From Natronococcus roseus (GTDB taxonomy: Archaea > Halobacteriota > Halobacteria > Halobacteriales > Natrialbaceae): a stretch of DNA of 64,000 nucleotides. The stretch spans positions 62,001 through 126,000 of the forward strand of contig NZ_JBHLJR010000007.1 of assembly GCF_043677095.1 (NCBI RefSeq). The letters run 5' to 3'. A model generated the notes under the pieces. It worked only from the letters and a program-made list of their open reading frames with translations. It ran no database searches and was not told the origin of the DNA. Positions 1 through 7,880 of this stretch are shown in pieces. A program made the translations under genes and the position numbers. Positions within the stretch are counted from its first letter, which is position 1, and each line of letters starts with the position of its first letter.

Positions 1-813
1 CCTCGCGAGGTTGACGGTTCCGCTCTTGGCCTCCTCGACGAGCATATCCAGGTTGTACCCGGAGACGTTCCGCTTGAGCGTCGGGTAGGCGTCCTCGACC
101 GCGTCGCTCTCCTCGTCGACGATCCGAGCGACTTCGGCGTAGATCCGCTCGAGGAGCTCCCCGTCGGGGTCGGCCCGCTCGCGCAGTTCCTCGAGGTCGA
201 TCTCGCCGAACCGTTCGACGGAGCCGTCGGCGAGGACGACCTCTACCTCCTCGACGTAGGCGTCGGTCTTGCCGTACTTCAGCGAGTGCGCCCCGGTCGT
301 GTTGTTCCCGATCGCGCCCCCGAGGGCGCTCCGATCGGCGGTCGACGGATCCGGAGCGAACTTGAGTCCGTGGAGCTCGAGGGTCCGGTTGAGTTCGCCG
401 ACCGTAATCCCCGCCTGGGCTCGAGCCCGCCTGGCGTCCGGATCGGTGTCGGTTACCGCGTTCATGTAGCGGGTGAAATCGAGGACGACGGCCTCGTTGA
501 CGGTCTGTCCGGCGAGGCTCGTGCCGCCACCTCGGGGGAGCACCGGGATCTCGTGGTCCGCGCAGTAGCCCATCACCGCGGCGACGTCGTCGGTCCCGGT
601 CGGGTAGACGACGCCGATCGGGAGCATCTCGTAGGCGCTCGCGTCCGTCGCGTACAGCTCGCGGGAGTACTCGTCGAAGCGGACGTCGCCGTCGACCCGC
701 TGCTCGAGTGCGTCGACGAGATCGATTCGTTCGGTCGTGTCGTTCTGGTAGTCGTACTCCGCGCGACGATCCGTCGCCGGGTCTCCGTCGATCGGTCTGT
801 CGTGTGTAGCCAT
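1..813 (-). CDS. FAD-binding oxidase, GlcD/D-lactate dehydrogenase type (N-terminal part, runs off the left edge)
   Basis: Flavin-dependent dehydrogenase that would oxidise a 2-hydroxy acid such as lactate or glycolate. The 271 visible residues form the PCMH-type FAD-binding domain: PVLPRGGGTSLAGQ (FAD pyrophosphate loop), then DPSTADRSALGGAIGNN and the TGAHSLKYGKT segment usual in GlcD proteins. The start is the ATG at 811-813. The gene continues beyond the window, so I cannot tell whether a C-terminal Fe-S (CCG) domain is fused as in many haloarchaeal homologues. It is co-directional with the cupin and TTT transporter upstream, which suggests use of an imported hydroxyacid; that link is inference. 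Confidence 0.88.
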   Translation of the reverse strand, partial: MATHDRPIDGDPATDRRAEYDYQNDTTERIDLVDALEQRVDGDVRFDEYSRELYATDASAYEMLPIGVVYPTGTDDVAAVMGYCADHEIPVLPRGGGTSLAGQTVNEAVVLDFTRYMNAVTDTDPDARRARAQAGITVGELNRTLELHGLKFAPDPSTADRSALGGAIGNNTTGAHSLKYGKTDAYVEEVEVVLADGSVERFGEIDLEELRERADPDGELLERIYAEVARIVDEESDAVEDAYPTLKRNVSGYNLDMLVEEAKSGTVNLAR

Positions 814-1128
814 TGGATATCTGGTGTTGGTCGAAGCGGTTTCTGTTGCAAGCGATGCCGAAATCGGCCCGGGAAGGCGACGAGGGGCGTCTACTCGCCG
901 GTCCGGCCGTCGGCGAACGGTCGGACTGCTCGCCACACCGCGAACCGGTCGGTCGGGAAACGGGGAGCAGTCACCGGTCGTTTGCTAATCGCTTGCATGT
1001 TTCGTGTGTGGTAACTGCTAGTCGAGGGAACTCACATAACTGTTGTGCCACTCGGCTGCGAGCATAGTCGTGTTCGTGGATCGCACCACTCCAGCGCACC
1101 GTTCCCACGCGGACTTCCGGGAGTCGTT
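814..1128. other. Intergenic spacer, no gene seen
   Basis: About 315 bases between two minus-strand genes. Short open frames here lack haloarchaeal codon character or are extensions of the flanking genes. I see no RNA gene or repeat; it probably carries the promoter of the FAD oxidase. Confidence 0.5.
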
Positions 1129-1299
1129 TCAATCGGCGTACCCGTCGTTCGCCCGGTAGACGACGAGGAGATACGCGGTGACGACGAGAAACACCGTCGC
1201 GTACAGCACCGAACGGGTGTACAGGGAGTAGACGAACGCCGACGCGTTGAGCATGATTCCGCCCAGTACGAGTCCCCGCTGGAGTCGCGGCATAGCCAT
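1129..1299 (-). CDS. Small two-helix membrane protein
   Basis: A 56-residue protein with two hydrophobic segments (about residues 9-26 and 31-48), a basic N-terminus and a charged C-terminus. I chose the ATG at 1297-1299; a GTG at 1309-1311 would add four residues. It follows the cupin gene on the same strand with a 54-base gap and may be the last gene of the transporter operon. No family recognised. Two-TM microproteins are common in haloarchaea and often have no assigned role. Confidence 0.55.
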   Translation of the reverse strand: MAMPRLQRGLVLGGIMLNASAFVYSLYTRSVLYATVFLVVTAYLLVVYRANDGYAD

Positions 1300-1353
1300 C
1301 GATACGGGCACTCGAGTATTAAACTCGGTGGTGATGTCGACTCCCCAGTACCC

Positions 1354-1776
1354 CTACTCGTCGTCCCCGACGGAGCCGTCCGTCGCTTCGTCCGCGGTCT
1401 CGAGCTGGTGGACCGGATACCGCCCGTCCTGGGGCCACCCGATCGCGGCGAGCTTACACGGCTCCTCGAACGGGTTGTAGACGAGGTGGGCGCCCGCCTT
1501 CCCCTCGTCGAACGCGACGATATCGTCGGTCTCGAGCGTCAGGGTCTCCCGGGTCGTTTCGGCGCGGCAAGACCCGGAGACGACGTAGAACAGCTCCTTC
1601 TGATTCTCGTGGTAGTGGAAGTGATTCTGCGAGAGTCGCTCGCCCGACTCGAGCACGGCGACGTTGAAGTTGAACGCGTCGATTCCGAGCGCCGGCGAGG
1701 CCTCCCACCGGCGTCCCGGCTTGTCGGGATTGGTCTCGAGCTCCTCGAGTGTGACGTGTTGCCAACCGTCTTCCAT
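1354..1776 (-). CDS. Cupin-domain protein
   Basis: A 140-residue single-domain cupin. The metal-binding motif is visible as HFHYHENQKELFYVVSG (about residues 53-69), giving two His and one Glu ligands; the second motif is GAHLVYNPFEEP. It sits 78 bases after TctA on the same strand. Cupins of this size near carboxylate transporters are often isomerases, decarboxylases or ligand sensors; the substrate cannot be read from sequence. It shares no close similarity with the second cupin at 44161-44751. Confidence 0.85.
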   Translation of the reverse strand: MEDGWQHVTLEELETNPDKPGRRWEASPALGIDAFNFNVAVLESGERLSQNHFHYHENQKELFYVVSGSCRAETTRETLTLETDDIVAFDEGKAGAHLVYNPFEEPCKLAAIGWPQDGRYPVHQLETADEATDGSVGDDE

Positions 1777-1854
1777 ACGATACCGGTCGCACGTCGGTAC
1801 TTAGCCGTTGTGATAGCGGTTGTTCGCCGCTCGCTTCGAGAAGGGATCCGAGTG

Positions 1855-3354
1855 TCAGTTCCTGCTGACGAGCCGCTTGACCCGCCCCTTCAGGAAGGGA
1901 CCGAACAGGATCAGGAAGATGGCGAGCGTCAGCAGGAACGACAGCGGCCGGTTGATCGGATCGAAGAAGATCGTGTACTCGCCGCCCGAGATCTGCAGCG
2001 ACCGGAAGAAGTTCTCCTCGGCGATCGGACCGAGCACGATCCCGAGCACGAACGCGATGATCGAGTAGTTGTTCCGGACCATGTAAAAGCCCAGAACGCC
2101 GAGCACGATGACGGCGCCGACGTCCCACCAGTTCTGGTTCAGGGTGTACGCGCCGGCGTACGAGAGCACGACGACCATCGGAATGATCAGCGTGGTGTCG
2201 AGTTCGGTGATCTTGCTCGCGTACGGGATCAGCGTCAATCCGACCGCAAGGATGAGGACGTTGCCGAGGAACAGCGAGATGAACAGCGCGTACGTGATCT
2301 GGAGCTGTTCGCCGAAGAGAACTGGACCCGGCTGAAGTCCGTGCATGAGGATACCCCCGAGCAGGACCGCAGTCGATCCGCTGCCCGGGATCCCGAACGA
2401 CAGCGTCGGAATGAGCGATCCGCTGACTGTCGGGTTGTTTGCGGCCTCCGGTGCGATGACCCCGCGAGGATCACCCTCGCCGAATCTCCCGTCCTTGGTG
2501 GAGGAACGAGCCTCCTCCGCGTAGGCGACGAACGTCGACGTCGTCGCTCCGGAGCCGGGAACCATCCCGATGCCCATTCCGATCAATCCCGACTTGAGGG
2601 TCGTAACCGGATACTTGAATACGGTCGTGATCCCGTCGCGAACGCTGCCGGCGAGTTCGACATCGCCCTCCGAGATCTTTTTGCGGGCGGCGAGTTTCAT
2701 CATCTCGGCGAACGCGAACATCCCGATCAGCGCCGCGACGAAGTCGATCCCCTCGTAGAGTCCGAACTGGCCGAACGTGTACCGCGGACGCGGACTGAGG
2801 ATCGCGGTCCCGATGGTCGAAATCATGAACCCGAGCGCGCCGGCAACCAGTCCCTTCACGATCGACCCCTGGGTGACGATCGTGATCAGGGAGATCCCGA
2901 GGATCGCCAGCAGGAAGTACTCCGGCGAGCCGAACGCCAACACGACCTCGATCAGGATCGGCGAGAGGAGGATCAGTGCGAGCGCGGCGAGAAAGCCGTT
3001 CAGCGCCGATGCCGTCGTCGCGATGGCGAGTGCGTTTTTCGCCAACCCGTTCTGTGACATCGGATACCCGTCCAGCGTCGTCGCCGCGGCTGACTCGGTC
3101 CCGGGCGCGTTGATCAGGATCGCCGCGATCGAGCCGCCGAACATCGCGCCGCTGTAGATCGCGACCAGCAGGATGATCGCCGCCGTCGCGTCGAGGGGCA
3201 GCGTCAGTGGCAACACGATCGCCATCCCGACCGGCGAACCGATACCCGGGAGGGCGCCGAGAACGATCCCGAGGAGCAACCCGAGCGTCAGCCAGACGAG
3301 CATCTCGGGCGTCGTTGCGATCGATAAGCCCTCGAAGAAGGCGTCGACCGCCAT
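1855..3354 (-). CDS. tctA: Tripartite tricarboxylate transporter large permease TctA
   Basis: The 499-residue large integral membrane subunit of a TTT-family secondary transporter, which imports di- or tricarboxylates or related acids using a periplasmic-type binding protein. Family signatures are visible: GALPGIGSPVGMAIVLPLT near residue 38 and GMVPGSGATTSTFVAYAEE in the second half, the duplicated Gly-rich motifs of TctA. Around 11-12 hydrophobic segments and the length fit the family (about 500). Its start codon directly abuts the tctB stop at 3355, so the two are translationally coupled. Confidence 0.95.
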   Translation of the reverse strand: MAVDAFFEGLSIATTPEMLVWLTLGLLLGIVLGALPGIGSPVGMAIVLPLTLPLDATAAIILLVAIYSGAMFGGSIAAILINAPGTESAAATTLDGYPMSQNGLAKNALAIATTASALNGFLAALALILLSPILIEVVLAFGSPEYFLLAILGISLITIVTQGSIVKGLVAGALGFMISTIGTAILSPRPRYTFGQFGLYEGIDFVAALIGMFAFAEMMKLAARKKISEGDVELAGSVRDGITTVFKYPVTTLKSGLIGMGIGMVPGSGATTSTFVAYAEEARSSTKDGRFGEGDPRGVIAPEAANNPTVSGSLIPTLSFGIPGSGSTAVLLGGILMHGLQPGPVLFGEQLQITYALFISLFLGNVLILAVGLTLIPYASKITELDTTLIIPMVVVLSYAGAYTLNQNWWDVGAVIVLGVLGFYMVRNNYSIIAFVLGIVLGPIAEENFFRSLQISGGEYTIFFDPINRPLSFLLTLAIFLILFGPFLKGRVKRLVSRN

Positions 3355-4008
3355 CTACAGTCCACCTCTCAGTAGTATCGGTGCGCCGTCGAACAGCATC
3401 GGCACGAGCGGACTGAAGTCGAAGACGTGCCCCTGGTCGAACGGTAACACGAGATACGTCATGAACAGGTAGATGACGGCGGTCCCCCCAATAGCCAGTC
3501 CGACACTGACGACCGGATTAACCCGGAACCAGAGGGTGTACCCGAGGATGTACAGCGGCGTAATAAAGAGGAAACCGGCGGCCCATCCGACAACGAAGTA
3601 CAGAATCGCCGTCGAGACCATAAACACCGTCTCGTTCACTTCGTATCCGTACTTCGCACCGAGTGTGTCCTTTTTGTACTCCTCCTCCGGCTCATCGACC
3701 GCCTCGAGCGGTTCATCGTCCTCATCGACCTGATCGACCTGATCGATCACCTCTGACGAGTCTGAGGTGGTGATGCTGACACTCTCGGCGACGAACTTCT
3801 GGAGGGGACCAGGAAGGTAGTTCTGCAGCAACAGGAGCAGCGAGCCGATAAAAACGGCCGACGCGGTTAGCTGGGGGAACACGCGAGCGTCGTCCGGGTA
3901 GCTCTCGATCACCGGCTCGATAATAAACACCGCGCTCACGACGAGGAACGTAACGAGCATTATTCGCTCCGGCGTTACTTTCCTCTTAATTGACTCTGAA
4001 TTGCTCAT
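3355..4008 (-). CDS. tctB: Tripartite tricarboxylate transporter small permease TctB-like
   Basis: A 217-residue small membrane subunit with four predicted helices: two near the N-terminus (about 16-35 and 46-65) and two or three in the C-terminal half. An acidic cytoplasmic loop of about 45 residues (DQVDQVDEDDEPLEAVDEPE) lies between them, longer than in bacterial TctB. It lies between tctC (25-base gap) and tctA. TctB subunits are poorly conserved, so the assignment rests on topology and position. Confidence 0.9.
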   Translation of the reverse strand: MSNSESIKRKVTPERIMLVTFLVVSAVFIIEPVIESYPDDARVFPQLTASAVFIGSLLLLLQNYLPGPLQKFVAESVSITTSDSSEVIDQVDQVDEDDEPLEAVDEPEEEYKKDTLGAKYGYEVNETVFMVSTAILYFVVGWAAGFLFITPLYILGYTLWFRVNPVVSVGLAIGGTAVIYLFMTYLVLPFDQGHVFDFSPLVPMLFDGAPILLRGGL

Positions 4009-4033
4009 TATAATATAACAACGGCGGGGGTAG

Positions 4034-5104
4034 TTACGAGTGCTCTTCGATCAGATCGACGATCTCTAGCTCCTCCATCTCCTCGAACGCGTCGTCGATC
4101 GCCGCGTTCGCCTCCTCGGGACCTTCGTAGAAGATCGGATTCCCGGTCTCGTCGGACCACTCCTCGTAGCGCTCGTCTTCGGTTGCCTCTTCGACTCGTG
4201 CGGAGAGTTCCTCGATCGTCCCCTCCGGCGTTTCGGGTGGCGCGTACAGGCCACGGGTCACACCGGCGATGAAGTCCATCTCCGGATACCCCTCGTCGGT
4301 CACCGACGGAATGTCGGGGTACACCTCCGTCCCCTCGCTCCAGAACGTACAGACCGGGTAGACGCCACCCGCGGAGACGTCCGGTTCCGTCCCTGCGTCG
4401 GTTCCGATCCCGCAGGGAACCTCGCCGGAGGTTACCGCCTCGGCGATTGGGCCGGTACCCGTGTACTGGACCCGATCCTCCCACTGCCAGTCGTACTCCT
4501 CGGCGTACCCCTCACCGTGTTTCGCCAGCAGGGTCATGATGTCCTGTGGACTGCCGGGCTCCTGGATACCGATCGAGTCCCACTCGCCGGAGTTGTGCAT
4601 TTCGCGGACGTCCTCGAACGTCTCGACCTCGTCCTCGTACTCCTCGTTGACGATCAGACACCACGTCGAGCGGCCGATGTTCGCGATTCCCTCCAGTTCG
4701 CGCTGGTCGAAGCCGGGGTCGTCCAGCATCTGTGGCGGCACCTCGAGCGGGGTTGCGCTCCCCGCAATCGTGTGTCCGTCCGGGTCGGAGCCGTACAGTT
4801 CCCCGAACCCGTTCAGACCGCCGCCGCCGGGAACGTTGTCGACCTGGATGTCCTGATCCATCGCGTCGGTAAGCGATTCGACGATCCCGCGAGCGTAGAC
4901 GTCGGTGCCACCGCCCTCGTCGTACGGCACGATGTATCGGATCGTTTCGGCGGGCTCCCAGTCCTCGTCGTCTCCCGCGTCGGGGTCGTCGTCCTGCAGA
5001 CAGCCAGCCATCGATACCGCCGCACCCGCACCAGCGATTCCGAGGAACCCTCGCCTGGTCGTTGCCTCCACCGTCAAACGTCGTTGAGTTGGTTTTTCGG
5101 ACAT
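4034..5104 (-). CDS. tctC: TTT transporter solute-binding lipoprotein TctC
   Basis: A 356-residue extracytoplasmic binding protein. The N-terminus has a Tat signal (TTRRGFLGIAGAGAAV) followed by a lipobox ending SMAGC, so it is exported folded and lipid-anchored, the usual haloarchaeal arrangement. The body contains the TctC signatures PYDEGGGTDVYARG near residue 60 and NVPGGGGLNGFGELY near residue 103, which bind the carboxylate. First gene of tctCBA. The ligand is not predictable, but the CoA-transferase genes nearby suggest an organic acid that is activated to a CoA thioester. Confidence 0.93.
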   Translation of the reverse strand: MSEKPTQRRLTVEATTRRGFLGIAGAGAAVSMAGCLQDDDPDAGDDEDWEPAETIRYIVPYDEGGGTDVYARGIVESLTDAMDQDIQVDNVPGGGGLNGFGELYGSDPDGHTIAGSATPLEVPPQMLDDPGFDQRELEGIANIGRSTWCLIVNEEYEDEVETFEDVREMHNSGEWDSIGIQEPGSPQDIMTLLAKHGEGYAEEYDWQWEDRVQYTGTGPIAEAVTSGEVPCGIGTDAGTEPDVSAGGVYPVCTFWSEGTEVYPDIPSVTDEGYPEMDFIAGVTRGLYAPPETPEGTIEELSARVEEATEDERYEEWSDETGNPIFYEGPEEANAAIDDAFEEMEELEIVDLIEEHS

Positions 5105-5246
5105 ACGTATCGACCACAGACCCTGGAATGCGTTACACGACTCCGTGAGTCAGGGTCACACTACCATGATCAAACAGTACAGACATAAAGCTTTCTCTTG
5201 TGTTGGGGCTTGGTCCACACATAGTGAAAAATGAAGTCCGATAATG

Positions 5247-5256
5247 TTAGATCTAA
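5247..5256. promoter_or_regulatory. Palindrome TTAGATCTAA in the tctC/usp divergent spacer
   Basis: A perfect 10-base palindrome inside an AT-rich stretch (about 5170-5265) between the divergent tctC (start 5104) and usp (start 5342) genes. Its position suits an operator. No regulator gene is immediately adjacent, so the partner is unknown. Confidence 0.3.
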
Positions 5257-5311
5257 TAATAAATGGGCCGGCTGATCGTGGCTACGAGCCACTCCAGCCC
5301 GGCGAGTAACT

Positions 5312-5320
5312 GATTTATGG
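5312..5320 (+). promoter_or_regulatory. TATA box of usp gene (leaderless)
   Basis: The sequence GATTTATGG lies 22-30 bases before the ATG at 5342, the spacing expected when transcription begins at or next to the start codon. It supports the ATG at 5342 over the in-frame GTG at 5321, which would lie upstream of the predicted transcription start. Confidence 0.5.
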
Positions 5321-5341
5321 GTGGAGGCCGTCGTCGGATCC

Positions 5342-5770
5342 ATGACCGTCGTTGCAGCGATCGATCGTTCCGACAGGGCCGGCGCCATCATCACCGAAGC
5401 ACATCAACTCGGCGAGGCGTTCGGCGAACCGGTCGAGGTCGTCCACGTGCTTACCCGCGACGAGTTCGTCTCGCTCGAGCGGACGAACGTCAGCGAGACG
5501 GGGGAGACGGTACCGGTAGCGGACGTCGTCGAGATCGCCGAAGAGATCGCTGCGGAGGCGATCGAGGACGCCGGCGTCGAGGCGATCCCGGTCGGACTCC
5601 TCGGAGATCCGGCGGACGAAGTCGCCAGCTACGCCGACGGGGAGGGAGCGAGCTACCTGGTCGTCGCGGGGCGCAACCGCTCGCCGGTCGGGAAGGCGCT
5701 GTTCGGGAGCGTCGCTCAGTCGATCCTGCTGAACGCCTCGACGCCGGTCGTCTCGCTTCGAGCCGAGTGA
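5342..5770 (+). CDS. Universal stress protein, UspA family
   Basis: A 142-residue single Usp domain starting MTVVAAIDRSDRA. The C-terminal nucleotide loop GRNRSPVGKALFGSVAQSIL matches the Gly-x2-Gly-x9-Gly-Ser/Thr ATP-binding pattern only loosely, so ATP binding is uncertain. It stands alone between the transporter operon and the crotonase/CoA-transferase pair. Usp proteins near transporters are thought to tune them under stress, but nothing in the sequence shows that here. Confidence 0.9.
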   Translation: MTVVAAIDRSDRAGAIITEAHQLGEAFGEPVEVVHVLTRDEFVSLERTNVSETGETVPVADVVEIAEEIAAEAIEDAGVEAIPVGLLGDPADEVASYADGEGASYLVVAGRNRSPVGKALFGSVAQSILLNASTPVVSLRAE

Positions 5771-5793
5771 GTCGGAGGACCGACGCCGTAATA

Positions 5794-5805
5794 CAAAATT
5801 TTTTG
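5794..5805 (+). promoter_or_regulatory. A/T tract: promoter element of the crotonase gene and possible usp terminator
   Basis: The sequence CAAAATTTTTTG lies 25-36 bases before the crotonase ATG at 5830, where a leaderless TATA element is expected. Its run of six T also lies 29 bases past the usp stop and could act as an archaeal U-tract terminator. Confidence 0.4.
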
Positions 5806-5829
5806 CGAGAGACCCACTAACGGGGAGGT

Positions 5830-6615
5830 ATGGTTAGCTACAGCGCCTACGAAAGCATCACCCTCGACGTCGACGACGGAGTGGCGACGATCGAGTTTCA
5901 CCGCCCCGAGGTTTACAACGCGCTCAACAACGAGGTCATGCTCGACCTCAGCCGCGCGTTCGACGAGATCCAGCTGAACCGCGACATCGACGTCGTCGTG
6001 ATCACTGGCGAGGGCGAGGACGCGTTCTCCGCGGGCGCGGACATCTCCCAGTACGCTGGAACCGCCGACGAGCACGATCCGCTCCAGCGGGACCGTCAGG
6101 AGCTGTTCTACGAGATGTACCAGAAGCCCTACGACTGCCACGCGCCGGTGATCGCGAAGATCAACGGCTACTGCGTCGGTGGCGGGCTGATCTTCGCGAT
6201 GTACTGCGACCTGCGGATCGCCGTCGACGACGCGAAGTTCGGCGTGCCGACGGCGAACATCGGTCAGATCCCCACCGGGGGCTCGACCTGGCGAGCCGTC
6301 GAACTCGTCGGCGAGGCGAAAGCGAAGGAGCTCGTCTACACCGCAGGAATGATCGACGCCGACGAGGCCGAACGGATCGGACTGATCAACCACGCCGTCC
6401 CGCGCGAGGAGTTAGACGAGACCGTCGACGGGATCGTCGAGGCGGTCCAGGACACCGGACGCGAAGCGGTCAAGAACTCCAAACGCGCGATCAACGGCGC
6501 GGTACGTGCGGGGAGCCTCGAGGGCGCGAGAGAACAGGAGGCCGAGATCTGGTGGGAGCAGTTCGCCACCGACGAGCGCCGCGAGCTGGTCGACGAGTTC
6601 AACGAGGGTCAATGA
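5830..6615 (+). CDS. Crotonase-fold protein (enoyl-CoA hydratase/isomerase family) lacking both hydratase glutamates
   Basis: A 261-residue crotonase-superfamily enzyme acting on a CoA thioester. The oxyanion-hole segments are present (AFSAGADIS near residue 66 and INGYCVGGGLIFAM at 111-124). In true hydratases the second segment carries the Glu equivalent to rat Glu144, but here that position is Ile121; the Glu164 position (usually PE) is Pro140-Thr141. It is therefore unlikely to be a simple 2-enoyl-CoA hydratase. A decarboxylase, hydrolase or isomerase role is possible. It overlaps the downstream CoA-transferase by ATGA, so the two act together. Confidence 0.88.
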   Translation: MVSYSAYESITLDVDDGVATIEFHRPEVYNALNNEVMLDLSRAFDEIQLNRDIDVVVITGEGEDAFSAGADISQYAGTADEHDPLQRDRQELFYEMYQKPYDCHAPVIAKINGYCVGGGLIFAMYCDLRIAVDDAKFGVPTANIGQIPTGGSTWRAVELVGEAKAKELVYTAGMIDADEAERIGLINHAVPREELDETVDGIVEAVQDTGREAVKNSKRAINGAVRAGSLEGAREQEAEIWWEQFATDERRELVDEFNEGQ

Positions 6616-7808
6616 CCGGGGGACCGCTTTCCGACGTGTCGGTCGTCGAGATGACCGGTCACCGCGCGGGACCGTTCTGCGGAGCGCTGCTCGCCGACAT
6701 GGGCGCCGACGTCGTGAAGATCGAGCGACCGGGCGTTGGCGATCCGGCCCGGTCCCAGGGGATCGGTCCCGACGGCAAGTCGGGGTACTTCATGGCGAAC
6801 AACCGAAACAAACGCTCGGTTACCCTCGATCTCAAGACCGATGCTGGAACGGAGGCCGCCCGTGAGCTGATCGCCAGCGCCGACGTCTTCGTCGAGAACT
6901 TCGGCTACGGCGTCACCGACAAGCTCGGCATCGGCTACGACGAGATCAGCGAACGCAATCCCGGAATCGTCTACGCGAGCATCAAGGGGTACGGCGAGAC
7001 CGGTCCCAAGCGAAAGCAGCCGGGGCTCGATCTCATCCTTCAGGCCGAGGGCGGCATCATGAGCGTCACCGGCCCCGAGGGCGGCGAGCCCGTCAAGATC
7101 GGCCAGGCAATCGGGGATCTCACCACGGGGATGTTCGCCGCGATGGGCGTCCTCGCGCGGCTGTACGAGCGCGACCGCCTCGAGGAGTCCGACTCGTTCG
7201 TCGGGAAGTTCGACGTCGGCCTGTTCGACTCGATCGTCACCCTGCTCAACGAGTACCTCACGGAGTACTCGATGGACGGCTCCGTTCCCGGCCCGCAGGG
7301 CGTGACCCACCAGACGCTCGTTCCCTACCAGCGCTTCGAGACCGCCGACGGCGCCATCGTCACCGGCGTCCCCAGCGACGACCGCTGGGACGACTTCGTC
7401 GATCTCATCGGCGAGGAGGAGCTCCGGGAGTATCCGACGAACGACGACCGCCAGGACGACGCCGAGCGCGTGACGGAACTGATCCAGGCGTCCCTCGAGC
7501 AAGAGTCCACCGAGCACTGGCTCGAACAGCTGACGGCCGCGAACTTCCCCTGCGGCCCGATCAACGACGTGGCCGACGTCGTCGCGGACGAGCAGACGAG
7601 CGCCCGGAACCTCGTCGTCGACCACGACGATCCCGACTGGGGCGAGTGTCTGCTTCCGGGTCACCCGATCAACTATCCCGACTACGACACCGTCGTGCGC
7701 TCGCCGGCACCGCGGCTCGGCGAGCACACCGACGAGGTGTTCGATGAGATCGCGAGCGACCAGACGACCCTCGAGCAGTGGAGCGAGGGCGGCGCGTTCG
7801 GCGACTGA
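6612..7808 (+). CDS. Class III CoA-transferase (CaiB/BaiF family)
   Basis: A 398-residue family III transferase that moves CoA between carboxylic acids through an aspartyl-CoA anhydride. The catalytic Asp is seen at residue 169 in QAIGDLTTG, the position of Asp169 in formyl-CoA transferase. Other signatures are VVKIERPGVGDPAR (CoA site), FVENFGYGVTDKLG and GPEGGEPVKIG. The start is the ATG at 6612, overlapping the crotonase stop as ATGA. It probably activates the imported acid, or recycles CoA from the crotonase product. Confidence 0.93.
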   Translation: MTGGPLSDVSVVEMTGHRAGPFCGALLADMGADVVKIERPGVGDPARSQGIGPDGKSGYFMANNRNKRSVTLDLKTDAGTEAARELIASADVFVENFGYGVTDKLGIGYDEISERNPGIVYASIKGYGETGPKRKQPGLDLILQAEGGIMSVTGPEGGEPVKIGQAIGDLTTGMFAAMGVLARLYERDRLEESDSFVGKFDVGLFDSIVTLLNEYLTEYSMDGSVPGPQGVTHQTLVPYQRFETADGAIVTGVPSDDRWDDFVDLIGEEELREYPTNDDRQDDAERVTELIQASLEQESTEHWLEQLTAANFPCGPINDVADVVADEQTSARNLVVDHDDPDWGECLLPGHPINYPDYDTVVRSPAPRLGEHTDEVFDEIASDQTTLEQWSEGGAFGD

Positions 7809-7880
7809 CGCGCTCGGCCGTTCTTTCAGATCAGCAGCTCGGCGACGAAAGCAGAGAGAAGAGCGTTCGGCGGTGCCGTT

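Noticed and set aside
1045..3057. Very long open frame (about 670 codons) on the plus strand opposite the TctA permease
   Set aside because: Composition is dominated by Arg, Asp and Glu repeats, as expected for the antisense of GC-rich haloarchaeal coding DNA. The minus strand carries a clear TctA.
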